From Tausonia pullulans (lineage: Eukaryota > Basidiomycota > Tremellomycetes > Cystofilobasidiales > Mrakiaceae), in NCBI GenBank assembly GCA_951802195.1, contig OX637633.1, positions 744,001 through 808,000 of the forward strand: a stretch of 64,000 nucleotides of DNA, given 5' to 3'. Below are positions 1-12,635 of the stretch, one piece after another. Position 1 is the stretch's first letter. Each line of letters opens with the position of its first letter. Position numbers and translations under genes: made by a program. The notes beneath the pieces were generated by a model. The model was not told the origin of the DNA. It did not search any database and saw only the letters and a program-made list of their open reading frames with translations.

Positions 1-850
1 TCATGTGTCGTCCTCGCTCCACCTTTCTGCTGATCGCTGCGTTGACTTCTCCAGGTCCTCGTCATTCTCCTCGGGCTCATTTACTCATCACGGGAGTTGA
101 AGTATCCCTCAACATTCTCGCCAAGCTCATCGGAGGTCCCATCTACCTAGGGAACGCGACATCGTCAAATCCTACGGAATCAAGACTTGCGACCACGGTG
201 CGTGAGATCTCCTCCTGGCGCTAATTCGGATACTAATGAAACTGTCATATCACACCCCGACTATCATCAGCAATTATCTTTGCCCCAGATCTTAAACTCG
301 CTCGTTACACGAAGACTGAGCAGCGCTACACCTTCGCCGTCCAGATCTGGGGAGCGCTTATTTCGGCCTTCGGGCTACCTCCATCTACAACTTTCGTGCG
401 TGTCCCTGTCATTTTGTTTGCTCCTGCTTGGCATTGGTTCACCATGTTCTCTTCCAATATAAATATATATATATTGTTTCAGAGCTTGCTATCCCAGGGG
501 TTTGTATTTCCACGCAAAAGGATCCCTGCATCTGCAACGGTCCCAACAGCGAATCTCATTGCTGTGTCACATTCACATCCCCCACTGCCGCTCTGAACAC
601 TCCCTCTTTCTTTACTAGCCTTCATCACGGGTTCCGTTTTCTGGGAACATCGGTCCAAAGCCCATCTTTGGTGCCAGAGGAATCTGGTCAGCCCTTCCCC
701 TTCCTCACCATCATAGCCTCGCCCCCAATCACATCCTGATTCTATACGTGCTGTTCTACAGTACCTTGCTTCTCTATAGTTTCCTCCTCGGAGCGTTATT
801 CCCCATTCCCTTTCACTTTCTATCCAAGAGGAACGTTGCGTGAGTCCAAA
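1..850 (+). pseudogene. Degenerate 3' part of an oligopeptide transporter (OPT) paralogue
   Basis: Fragments of this stretch translate to the C-terminal half of an OPT proton-coupled oligopeptide transporter and match the intact gene at 3150-7219. The order is an ITGVEVSLN block near 88-135 (intact copy ITGVQVTLN), a KSYGIKTC block near 165, then DLKLARYTKTEQRYTFAVQI near 285-340 (intact copy DLKLAHYMKIGQRYTFAVQI). A segment near 615-690 resembles the intact gene's FFTASVFWGTLGPTRVFGAG region. Near 775-835 a block reading LLGALFPIPFHFLSKR resembles the next OPT membrane segment. The first and second blocks lie in different frames with no intron between them, so a frameshift is present. After about 850 I cannot follow the homology. 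The 5' half lies outside the window. A divergent gene with unusual splicing is the alternative, but the frame break argues for a pseudogene. Confidence 0.7.
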
Positions 851-3149
851 TGTTTTGTCCTCGTCACTTTCCAAATCTCTCCTCGTTATTGCGCTCTACA
901 CCTTCACGTCCTTTCCTTTCTTTTCTCTCTCAATTCATTGGTACCAATATGTCAGGACTAGCGGACTCGCCATCTCGGGCTCTGAGCCTGGCCACTTCTC
1001 CGCCTCCGCTCTCGCGCCTCCGACCTGGTCTTTTTACTCGACATGCTTCGGATGCTCTATGCGGTTCGCCTGCACAGCCCATTGTTTGCTCAGCATTCCC
1101 TCTCATTCGCTTCTTCTTTCGCCACATCTTCCCACATTCCTTACTTCGTTCTCCTTCCACCTCTTCCCATTCTTTATCTGTCCCTCGATCTGTATTTTCT
1201 CATCCCTCTCATCCCCTCCTTTGTTCCCTCCCACCTTCCCGTCTGTGAAACGTTCAATTTATCGTAGACTTTTGTTCTAAAATCTGACTATCATTTGTAA
1301 CCGACAAACCTGCCCAAGACCTCGAAGCGAACTCATGTGTCAGGATCACACGCCTGTTTCGCTATTGGCTACTTAATCTCATGCAACTGGATCTTTTGAA
1401 TCGGATTTAGTGCATTTTACCGGCCACATGTTAAAATTGTTAAAGCATGAACTCCATTCTGCACATCATGCCACCTCCCCCGCTTCAGTTCCACTCCTCT
1501 ACAGACAGCCCTCTCCTTAGCCCTCAACCCCTGTCCTGACACTATGATTGTAGTGTCTGTTGATAAATCTTGGTCTCCTTTCCTGTCGATGCATGCATTA
1601 AGACGTCGTCCCTTTCGTTGGCACTGACGTTCTGCTTAGTCCCTCGGCAAGGGCCCTCCGGGAGAAAGCAGGTGCGCTTAGCTTCCAGCTTCAAAATCCA
1701 TCAAGACTGATGCCGGTCTCATGTGTCATAGCCGATCCTAACGGTTGCGTACGAGGAAGGGGAGAGCGAACTGCTTTCGACTGCAGCCCCTCCCCTCCGA
1801 AGCGTTCCGTTCAAGGTGCGTTGACTGAGCAGGTCGATGATACAGCGCTATCTTTTACTAAGTTTGGATTTCATTAATGCTTAAGCTTGGCAGGCCTGAC
1901 GCATTGCCGACAGTCCTTCATCTCATGGCACCGGCAAAAAGCCAAGCAACTGGACGTGCGTCAATTGGGCTATCCAACGCGTGCTTGCATCCGCCCCTTC
2001 TTGTGGCCCACGCTGATACATAACGCTGCTGTTGCCTTGATGCTTTGCTTGTACAGACTTCCGCGAGGATGTGAACCCAAATCTTGTTGAGCTGTCGAGG
2101 AGGATGCAGGACGGTACAAGGTGGAGACAAGTTTGACGATGGCTATGAACCGACCGTTGTGCGTATGTTGAAGCGCAGGGAAGCTGTCTTATCTGTCTGG
2201 ATCTTCGTCCTTGCCAGTCAACCCATGTGGAGCACCCATTCATGCAGTCACTGGTTGGTCCCAATGCCCACCCTCTCCTACCATCGTGATAGACCGCTGA
2301 GGTTGCGTGCGATGTGCATTTCCATTGGCCGATCGTGGTTGCAGCTCGAGCTGGCCGGTGGCCTTGAGGCAGGCACCACGTGGTGACTCAATGAATGATT
2401 CCCCGAGGACTTTCCAACACCCCTCCCCGCCGAGCACGGGAAACATGCCAAGGGGTTTGATTCCTCACTTGCCCTATGCCCTGCCAGGCCTACTCTTGAG
2501 CTTCCGAGAAAGGAACGGAGGCGCTCTTGGCTAACCTATAACCGGCCCTCCCAGCGAGGTGCCTGCGTGCTAGCCCGGATCGCCATCTCTTTGCTTGAAT
2601 CTACTGTCGGCGTGTCTATTTCTTCGGCTTTCTCGCACCTCCTCCTTTCCTCGGAAGCCTCGTCAGCCGTCGTCCCTTAGACCAGAGGTTCTCGTGCATT
2701 GATTAGCGGGCGTCCGATAAGTCGACGCACATTATGGTTCAACATGACAAGAAGACCAGCATGGCGCCCTGGTAGGGAAACTACCGCGGCCGGGGAGTTT
2801 CCGACCTAGTACAGCTTGCCAAGCCTATGCTGCACACGAGCTTATCCGCAGAGGGCGGAGAGCACTCGGCCAGACGGCTGTTCTCAGCGTTCAACCAGGC
2901 AGGGGTAGATTCCGCGAGGGACACCGCGCGGGGCTGAGGTTTTCTGAAGCCGCCGCCGCGAGGCAATGAAAGCGACGACCTTGCCACCACGCGGTCGCTC
3001 GTGTCCTCACGTTCACCTAGACTTCACCATGATAGCGCCATCTTTATCCGATCATCGGCTTAAAGACTCAGCTGGACTTTCGCTTTCCACTGACCACCGA
3101 CCATATTCCCCCTTTCGTCCCCTCCCTCTCCCTCATCTGCCTTCTTACG
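851..3149. other. Intergenic stretch upstream of the OPT gene
   Basis: No ORF here has recognisable domains. The first few hundred bases (about 900-1260) are CT-rich and may be the decayed end of the upstream OPT copy. The rest is mixed-composition DNA with no long repeat that I can see. The last 200-300 bases, rich in CT before the ATG at 3150, probably hold the promoter and 5' leader of the intact OPT gene. Confidence 0.5.
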
Positions 3150-6100
3150 ATGGCCCCTCACGAAGACAAAAAGCAAGAAAACAACCAGGTCGCCGTCAGC
3201 GTCCTAGAGCACGAGAAGGCCGCTCCAGAATACCCGATCGATGAGAAGGCCGCCTACAACGTCGAGACCGGTGGCGTCGTGAGGCCACTAATACCGCTTC
3301 TTCTCGTTTTGCCAAAGCTGACCTGGTTGTCTGTCTTGTTTGTCAACAGGAGACCCATGTCCTCGAGTCCGACCTCGTCGTTCTTTCCCAGGATGTCGAC
3401 GCCGTCTACGACCGCGCGATGCTCCTTACCGTTGAGGAGATCACGGAGATCCTCGAGTGCGTTCTAGCCCAGCGCTGCTGTATAAGTTGGAACTCCTGTT
3501 CTGAATATGTTTCACTCCTTCAAATCCTTACTTCTAAAAGGCACGCCTGGCTTGAGCACCACGATGACCCGAACTTCCCCGCCCCTGGTTCATCCGCCGG
3601 CTGCGCCCTTCCATCCCCTTAGGGCTGTTCGGCCGGTTCCTGATGCCCCATACTTCCTCCCTGTCTCCAATCCAGTCCGCGCCAAGATGGAATATTTCCT
3701 CTCGGGAGATAGCTCGACCCTCGAGAATTACGATGCTCTTTTTGAGGAGATGAGAATCGGTGTGTTGCCGCAATTCCCCCTTTTGCGCCTGCGCCTCTCG
3801 CGGATCTGCCCATGCTGACACACTATCCCCTCGTAGAGGCTGCCCTCATCCGCTTCTCCTCCCCTTACCCCGAGGTTCGCGCTGTTGTCCCCTGCACCGA
3901 TGACTACAGCCTCCCCGCCTCGACCTTCCGTGTCTGGGTCATGGGCACTTTCTGTTCGTTCCCATCGTTTGCCGGCGTTATGATTGGCTCAAGCTGACAG
4001 ACTCCTTCCCTCGCAGGGTGTGGTCTTGGATCCTTCATCAACCAATTCTTCTCCATCCGTCAGCCCGCCTTCACTCTCAGCGTCAATGAGGTCCAGCTTC
4101 TCACGTAAGCATTGTCTCCTTCCCGGCCGAGTCCTGGTTGACGCCGCTGAATGCTTTTCCCTCCACCAGCTACCCCGTCGGAAAGTTTCTTGCCTGGGTC
4201 CTTCCCACCAAGACTTTCCGCCTCTGGAAATGGGACGCTACCCTCAACCCTGGACCATTCAATGAGAAGGAGCACATGCTTCTCACCATCATGGCCAACG
4301 TCGGACTCTTCGCACCCTACACGATGAACGTCATCATCACCCAGGCGCTTCCCATGTTCTACGACCAGGCCTGGGCCAAGGACTTCGGATATCAGATCAC
4401 TACCGGTCTCTCCATTCAGCTCATAGGCATGGGATTTGCCGGAATGACCCGTCGCTTCATCGTCTACCCTGAGCGTTAGTGAAGATTTGGGCCGAATGCT
4501 GGTTTATCAGGGGCTGAAACCTTCTAAACGGAATGGCAGACTGCGTCTGGCTCTATAACCTCGCGACCATCGCGCTTAACAAGTCGTTCCACGACAACAC
4601 CAACGTCGTGGCCAACGGATGGAAGATATCACGCATGAGATTCTTCCTCATTGCATTCGGAGCCATGTTTGTCTATTTCTGGTTCCCCGGATCCATTTTC
4701 CAGGTAAATACTTCGTCTTGAAAGTAGCAGAAGGTGAGCAGCCCGTGCCATGCTGATCGCTGCGCTCTGGATGGGTTACTGCGATTATCCAGGCCCTCAG
4801 CTACTTTAATTGGATCACATGGATCAATCCCACGTCGGTGGGTCCAAATTTGAGCTCAATTCGGTGTCAGGGTGCGTGAAACTGAACTGTGAAGGGCGTT
4901 CCACAGGTTACTCTCGCCGCTTGGTGCGGATCGGTATACGGTCTCGGCTTCAACCCACTCCCGACCTTTGACTGGAACATCTGTGAGTGATGCCCTTCTC
5001 GCAAACCTGAGTCTTTGACTGACGTAGATCCTCAAAAAGTCTACGGCACGAACATGCTCATCTACCCTTTCTTCTCGACACTCAACTCTTTCGTCGGGTC
5101 GATCCTTTCCGCCCCGGTCATCCTCGCTCTTTGGTACTCCAACGTCTGGGATACTGGCTACTTCCCCATCAACTCAAACCGTATCTACGCCAACGAGTCC
5201 ATCTGCTTCCCTACTATGATGCAGTCGAGATGCCCGGACTGAATTTGGCTCTCTTTCACAGCGGCAGCCGCTATAACGTTTCACTGATCCTCACGGAGAA
5301 AAAGACCCTCGACCACGCCAAGTATTCAGCCTACTCCAAGCCCTATATGGCAGCCTCTAACCTCGTCATCTACGGTGGCTTCTTTGCCCGTAAGTTGAAG
5401 AGCGCAATCTGGAGAAAACGAACACAAGTCCTGAAAGTCGCCTTCCTTTCATCTTCGCTCAGTGTACAGCGCGACCATCGTCCACACGATCCTTTACCAC
5501 CGTAAGGAGATCTCGAGCGGTTTCAAGACAGCCTACCGATCGATCCGCGCCGGCCAGAAGGGCAACCTCGCCTTCAGTATGTGTGATTATCAATTCGCCT
5601 CAGTTACTTGGTATCTAACCAACCCCTCGATTCGCAGAGGACTATCACAACCAGACCATGGCTCAGTACTCCGAGGTCCCCGAGTGGGCCTATCTCGCTC
5701 TTACCGTCTTCGCTATTGTCCTTGGCTGCGTTGGACTCACCGCCTACCCGACAAACGCGTCCGTCTCATCCATCTTCTTCGGAATTTTCCTCTGCATCGT
5801 GAGTGTCCTAACAAGCCATCAGTCTCGCAGCCCTGAGCTGAATTCGTGGTTCTTGCCAGCTCCTCGTCATCCCTATCGGTATCATCACCTCTATCACCGG
5901 GGTCCAGGTCACACTCAATGTCTTTGCTGAGTTCATCGGTGGTCTAATCTACCCTGAGAACGCGCTCGCGATGAACTTCTTCAAGTCGTTCGGTGTCGTC
6001 ACCTGCATGAACGCGATCGCTTTCGCCCAAGACCTCAAGCTCGCTCACTATATGAAGATCGGCCAGCGCTACACCTTCGCCGTCCAGATCTACGGAGCCA

Positions 6101-7219
6101 TCATCGCCTGCTTCGTCTCTACAGCGGTCGTGAACTACCAGCTCACGATCCCCAACGTCTGCGAACCTGACCAGAAGGACCACTTCATCTGCAACGGAGA
6201 GAACAGTGAGTCTCGCCGTTGCACCCTGCTGATTTGAGTACACTTTGACTCATCCCTCCCATCCTCAGCCTTCTTCACCGCTTCCGTCTTCTGGGGCACT
6301 CTCGGTCCCACCCGTGTCTTCGGTGCCGGTGGAATCTAGTACATCCCCCCGCTCACTTTCCAGACCAAATCCATGGCGGCTTCTCACTGACCCCCATCTC
6401 TCGCACAGCACTCAACTTCTTTGGGGTTTCGGAATCGGTGGTATCCTCCCCTGCTTCTTCTACTACTTCGCTGTCAAGAAGCCAACTTGGGCCCTCGCCA
6501 AGGCCCACGTCCCCGTCATTATGTAGTAAGTGGCCTGCAGAGTCGCAGTGGCGGCGGTTGAGATCGAATGCGCTTGGCCTTGGTTGTTGCCATCTGACTT
6601 ACTCTTGTTATCGTTCGCCACCTCTTTCACAGTGGCACCCTCATTTGGGGACCTTACAGCACCCTCGCCAACGTATACCCCGGCGTTATTGTTGCCTACA
6701 TCTTCCGTGGGTACAGTGTGGATATATGGCAGAATTGCGGCGAGCGTGCGATAGACGGGCGCGCACGCGTCTAAAAACGCCTGGTGCAGTATCTGCTTGG
6801 TACCTCAGATGGACTAATTCTTCTCTCAAACAGAGCATTACATCAAGAAGAAGTACCTCGCCTGGTGGTCCAAGTGTGAGTGGCTTTCCATCTCCCGCGC
6901 TGCACTACAATGACAGCCTCTGACATATCTCTCCAGACAACTACATCCTTGCCACCGCCTTCGGAGCTGCTATTCCCCTCTGCGGTATCTTCATCTTCGT
7001 TATCGTCGACAACAACAACTTCTATCTCGACTGGGTCGGCAGTAAGTGGTCATACCTATGTGATAAACTTAGCCGTTTCCCGCCGCTGACACTATATTTT
7101 CCGCAAACCCAGATAACAAGCCGTTTGAGGGTTGCGACGCCTTGGCGGCTTCTCCTGAATGCCGTCGTCTCCAGGTGCCGGAGTCAGGAATCATCGGAGC
7201 CGAGTCTGGCTGGCACTAA
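3150..7219 (+). CDS. OPT-family oligopeptide transporter, many introns
   Basis: A plasma-membrane or vacuolar transporter predicted to import small peptides (or related substrates such as glutathione) with protons. The ATG at 3150 opens a hydrophilic cytosolic N-terminus, followed by the conserved pre-membrane blocks of this family: a DDPNFP block near 3565, KMEYF near 3690, EAALIRFSSPYPEVRAVV near 3838-3890, and STFRVWVMG leading into the first membrane segment. NQFFSIRQPAFTLS, VQLLTYPVGKFLAW and later hydrophobic segments follow, through the AWWSKYNYILATAFGAA block near 6860-6970. The last exon encodes a short polar tail ending ESGWH with TAA at 7217. About fifteen short introns interrupt the gene, and all reading frames join when they are removed. 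The EAALI/SSPYPEVRAVV signature points to the fungal Opt2-like branch. Substrate specificity cannot be read from the sequence. A decayed paralogue lies about 2.3 kb upstream in the same orientation. Confidence 0.92.
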
Positions 7220-8658
7220 GCCTCGAGTCAATAATGTCGTCACTACTGTTCATCGCCTGCCCATCTCCTACTTTTTTTGTGCTGCGATCGGCCTTTTTTT
7301 CTACATTGTCGGGTTTTATTTTTCAATAGTCAACAGGTTTTCGTATAAGGGGGGTTATATAGGCCCATACTCTTTTTTTTACGGCTCGCTGCGTTTTAAT
7401 GCGATGACGTGATTCATCTCCGTTGTCATCTCTCGCGGCCCTATCCCTTCTGCCTCGCTCAAGCATTAAGTAAGGAGCGCATCTCGATCTGAGCCAGGTC
7501 ATACCTACTGCTGCTTGCCCTTGGCTCGCTGCCTTCCAATCTTCACGAGCCCGCGAAGCAGTGCAAGAGCGGTTAGAGACATAACTCATCGTAACACAGA
7601 GGCAAAAGAAAAAGCGGGCGTAGAAAGACTGAGGGGAAATAAATACAATCTTCAGGCTTTGCGTAATCCATGCCTCCTCTGATGACGGCATCGGGGTTAA
7701 AACTCGCAAGGAGGGTACAGAAAAACGGGAAGCCCGGAGGAACCAACATAATCTGGGTTCAAACGCGCGTCTGGTCGTAAGGCTCATGGCTGAAAAAGTT
7801 CTTAGATAGCTTTGACATGGCAGGAGAGAAAATTGAGGAGGAATAAGAGAGAATTGAAGAGGGCAGGGGACTCATGATGGATGGACGTTGGGAAAGAGAT
7901 GAAGTGGGAGGGCCGCGGTATCCTCGACTCGCTGCAAGCCTCCATGCGTCTTTCGTGATCCCACGCTTCAAGTAACACTTTGCTCTGCCCCAGCTGGTGT
8001 ACCTGTGACGGTGAAACAACATAGGAGCGCTGCGGTTATCGTTATCGAAAGGTGGCACGAGCAAAAGAAAAAAAGATTGAGACACTAAGAGAAAGAGCGG
8101 AAGGAAGTGTCGAGCCAAATAGAGAAGGAGTGGAGGAGCTTCCGCCCTCGAAGATGATGAACTGGGGGGAAGGAAGGCTACTTGGAGATCAGACTAGTAC
8201 AGGCTAGGTCAAAGGAAGGGAGCGCCCAGTCTGCGTGCGAGGAATGATGGTGCAAGACAATGGGCAACAAGGCTGGTGCAAGTAAGGGTAAGGAGAGGAG
8301 AAAATAACACGTAAGGGAATAGGTGCAAAATCGAAGGTTGGCATATGTGGAAGGAAGGAACAAACAGAGGAACAAAGAAAGGATGCAACATATGGAATTG
8401 AGTCGGTCGGCTGATCTCCCATTCAGGCGAGAAATAGTTGTACATGCTAGCGGTGAAGAGGGGAGAGCAGACCAACCGACGAGGCACCTTGGATTGAATA
8501 GGGAGAGGAGGAGAGCAGTGGGACGGAGCTGAGGCTGCGATAGGTCAAGATAAAATGCATAGAGGAGGAAGGGAGGGGTTGGCGTGCGGAGACATGCTAA
8601 GGGAGAGAGAGCAAAACAGAGTAGTTGTCGAGGGGGCTGGGAAGGGAGGGTGAAGGTT
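7220..8658. other. Intergenic region between convergent genes
   Basis: This stretch holds the 3' ends of the OPT gene (+) and the unknown gene at 8659-12635 (-). Open frames exist on both strands, but none shows a family motif, and several apparent starts are not ATG. It likely contains the two 3' UTRs and terminators. I see no RNA gene or repeat. Confidence 0.5.
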
Positions 8659-11600
8659 TCAAGTACTTGAAGGTGACTGCTTATCTGGCGATGAGGGCGA
8701 CCGGTTGGCAGAGATGGTGGTAGGGATGGCAGAGGTGGTGACAGACTGCTGCTGCTGCTGTTGGAAGCGCTGCCCCTCGGGATACTTCCCGCCACTGCTG
8801 CCAGAGCCAAGCTCTCGGCGCGAGATGAGCGGATAGAATGGGAGGACTGACCCTGGCTTCTGCTGCTGCTGCTGCTGGTAGCCACTCGGAAGGAACGAAG
8901 AGGGAGGGAGAGGCAGCTGGTTGTGACCTGCTCCACCTCCACTACTACCAAACGAGGCCGAGCGCGGCGACTGGAACTGGTACTGCGACGACGATGTCAT
9001 CGTTACAGCAGGCGGCGAGGGCTTAGGCGTGGTAAGCGCCGCAGCTTGGCCAGCGAGGTAGGTCATCGGTTCCGCCGAGGAGGAGTATGCCGGGACCGGT
9101 CCTGCGAATGACCTCGAGCGAGCGAACAGGTCCGGGTGGCCCAAGGGCTGGCCGGGCGTCGGTGGGAGAGAGGACGCCTGAGACGAGGGGCTCGCGAAGA
9201 AGTTGGGGATGGCCGGGAGGCGGCTGAGTTCTAGGAGCCTACACTCGAGGTCGAAGTCTTCACGGCGAGAATTATCTTCCACGGGATAGGTAGGCGACTT
9301 CTGCTGCTGTTGTAGAGCAAGGTTCCGCTCCTGGAAGGAAGAGAGCGGGAAGGACGCTCTCCTGGCCACCTTCTCCGCCTGCTCGTATATATCGCAACCA
9401 GAGGCGAGGGACCCGAGCCTCGATGCGGACGGCGACCCAGCCCAGCTCTGGCGGTGGTGAGCGACGTCGCCGTGCCAGGCAGGCGCCGCTGCGTTGGTCG
9501 TGCCCACGGAAGGGCGGGACGACGCCGCAGAGGGAGGAGGAAGGGCGATATCGCGACTCCATAACTCGGACGGGAAGGAGGGCGGGGGTGCGACCGAGTG
9601 ATGGGAAGAAACCGGCGAGACAACCCCAGGGCAAGGACGGAACGAGCGATCGATAGGCCATGACTCGAACGCGCGCTCATCAAGGTCGTCCAGAGTCAGA
9701 TCGAGGCCAGAGTAGCCGCTTCGGTCAGTTGAGGACGAGTAGGCGGATGAAGGGATCGAGCTGAAAGACGTTGACCGTGAGTGCGGCAGGCGGGACGCCA
9801 GGAACCTAGCAGAGTCCGCAGCGTCGAGGTCGTCGAGGACACTCACAGCGCCGTCGGATCCAGTGTCGCGCCTGGCCGAATACTCAAACGAGCCACTGGT
9901 AAAAATGTTTTCGAGGAGAGCGGCGGAGCCGGAGGTGGAGATGGGAGAGGAGGGCTTGCGGACGATGCTGTCACCGAGGGTGAGGCGCGAGAGGGCCTCG
10001 CCGCGGAGGATGTCCCGGCCGGAGAGGGGCGTAGCTGATGACGGGCCACGGGCGTCGGCCACGGAGGGACGGAAATCGCCAATCGCTCCGACGGAGGAGC
10101 GCTGGCAGGGCGAGGGAGGAAGGGACGAGACAGTCTGCTGGCCCTCGATGATCGGCTGCAGCTGAGGCTTGGAGAGAGACTTGGGGGAGTGCTCGATGAG
10201 GAGGCTGAGCGGGCGGGCGAGCTGAGTGTGAGAGGGAGAAAGGGGCTGCTGCTGGAGGAGGTGGTGCTGCTGATGCTGGTGTTGAGAAGGTAAGACGGCC
10301 GTTTCACTCGAGCGGTCGTCGGCGCTGGCGCTACTGAAGGCGCGTTTGCGGACCGGTCCAGGGACAAAAGACGTGCCAAGAGACGTGGAACTATTGCCGT
10401 TGCTGTTTCCCACTTCGGTTAGCAAGCGGTAGCTCGGGAGCCCTCCGCCGGAGCGCTTGATGAAGAGCGGAGGCGGTTTATCGGCGCCGCCATCAGTCTC
10501 GTCGTACGTCGTGCCCATGTTCTCAATAGAGGGAAGCGCGGCATGCTGCGCCTGGGGCGAAAGCGACGAGCGAGCGTCGCTAACGTCGACAGGCTGGGCT
10601 GAAGTCGAGCAGGTAAAGCAAGAGCGTCCCTTTCAGCTCGATAACTGCTGATTGACTCGCAAGAGGATGGCGTGCGCGACTCACCATCGCGGACCTTAAG
10701 AGCGCGGACGACCAGAGACGTCATGGCTGCGGGAAAGGTTGGATTGTCAACAGAGCTTATCCGACGTTACTCGGGAAACGAGAGGACCTACCAGTGGTGA
10801 GCTCCTTTGTGACGGTTGAGTGGATGGTCATGCGGACAAGGTTGGTGAGGGCCGCCGCTCTGCAGGCAGGAAAATCATGATAGTGGTCAACTGCGGCGCA
10901 TGGCCCTAAACCATCCCCAGGAGAAGATAAGAGCCACTCACCCTCCAGTAAAGTCACCCTCCTCGACTTTGCCGGAGCCTCCGCCAGAGCCTCCGCGAGC
11001 GTTGCCGTTTCCAAAGCCGACGCCGGCGCCAAGACGGACGTAACGGTTCGGCTCCCTGAGAGGTACCCAGAAGTCGAGCGAATGAGGGTCAACAACGAGC
11101 GTCCAACAGACAGGGCCGTTCGGCTGGTTCGTCCTACGTACCGGAGACGGAAGTCCTTTTTGCACTGAGAAGAGGGAGAGATGTCAACTGAGGGAGACTG
11201 GCTGTATGCGCCCCAAGAAGGCGAGCTGAAAGAGAGAGAGCTAACTAACGCCCTTGATAACGCCCATCTCGAGGATGAGACCGCCGAGGCGGAGCCTCTG
11301 CTCCATCTCCTCTACCGTTTCGTTGGCCCTGGCTGCGTCGTCCGCGGGGGTAGAAACCGCCATCGCCGCCGATGCCGGCTGAGGCATGAGACGGAGGCTG
11401 GTGATGCTGGTCAATGGGAAGACTATCTCGTGGTGCGAGTCGTCGAGGAGAAGACAGATGGACGGCGGCGAGCGGAGACGGAGACGGAACTGCGACCGAT
11501 GGAGAGATATCATTGTAAGTCATCTGCGCGTTCATCGTGGGCGATGGAAGCAGTACACGGCAGAATAGGCAGGTCTTGGGTCGTTTCTCTTTGCTAATTT

Positions 11601-12635
11601 ACTTTTTTTAGAGCAAAGAGAGAGACGCACCTTGAGCGAGCCCCGACCCTCGGAGCCCTGCCAGAGAAGGGGAGGTCCCAGAGTAGGGACGGCGGTGGTG
11701 TCTTGCTTGGGGTCGGACCTGGCCCGAGAGTGTCCCGGCCTCTGCGGGAAAGGCGTCGCGAGCTCGTAGAGCGCGAGGTGTTGCAAATGCTGGCGGGTGC
11801 GGACAGCTTCAGTGAGTCGTAAGACAAGGGAGACAGACTAATTCGTCAAGAGAGAAGACGGGCGTTAGATGAGAGGGGAAGGCGTTGCGTTGTGGCGCAG
11901 CAGGCCTGGTTCTCTCGCAGGCTGGCCGACGGCAACAACGCCCTCCACTCCTCTCTAACGTGTCGGCTGGACCCACCAAATCAAAAACGACCTTATTACG
12001 TCCTCCCGAGGCCCGCTTGGAGGCCGTGGACGACGAGGAAGGAGCAACCGTCGAGGAGGAAGGCCCCGCGACACCGGGCGGGAGCTGGGCGGTGCTCTCT
12101 CCTCTTGCGCCCGCGTGGGCAGCTGCGAACTGAGACGAAGATGACGACGACGAGGGCGGCCTCTGTTGAGGAGGATGTTGCTGGGACAGCCCGGCGAGTG
12201 GGACGTAAGGGACGGATATCATCCCGGGTGACAGGGGGGGGGCAGGTTGGGCTCGAAGAGGGCGAGAAGGGAGTTGATGATGCAACGGCGACAAGGCGGG
12301 CGACGACGGGAAGGGAGAAGGGGGCCGGTGGACGCGGGAGGAAGGCAGAGAAAAGAAGGCTGACAGTTGTGGGCTGGCTGGGCTGACCTGTGGTCTGAGT
12401 AAGCACGGGCGGTTCTTCTAGTGGCGAGGATGGACAAGTAGAAAGGAGATGATGGGCGTCGAGAGGAAGAAAGGTAGCCGCAACGAGAGGAGGGAATGAG
12501 AATGAAGGATGACGGCAAGGTCGGGCGGGATTGCGCAGGCGACGGACGAAAGCGGGCGCGCGACAGTCGCCAGAGCTGCGACTCCCTGGCCAGCGGCTGG
12601 ATGATGCGCCACAGAGCCCGTTTGAGGGTTTTCAT
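8659..12635 (-). CDS. Unrecognised Ser/Pro/Gln-rich protein, multi-exon
   Basis: The last exon (down from about 10600 to the stop at 8659-8661) is open for over 640 codons. It is strongly biased to Ser, Pro, Gly and Gln with several CAG-encoded polyglutamine runs (near 8745, 8860, 9300 and 10245), so this part is probably disordered. Upstream exons join in frame: a block near 10940-11110 containing VDPHSLDFWVPLREPNRYVR, then a Gly-rich loop, then LTNLVRMTIHSTVTKELTT near 10790-10850, then TSLVVRALKVRD near 10682-10722. These look like a folded N-terminal domain that I do not recognise. Exons between 11240 and 12635 are less certain. The ATG at 12635 is only the best available candidate. The Q/S/P-rich tail is common in fungal regulators and signalling scaffolds, but no function should be assigned. 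Exon 5' structure is low confidence; the long last exon is high confidence. Confidence 0.6.

Noticed and set aside
9231-10379. Several long alternative-frame ORFs inside the large exon at 8659-10600
   Set aside because: They are shadows of the Ser/Pro/Gln-rich exon caused by high GC; they lack motifs and consistent splice joins.
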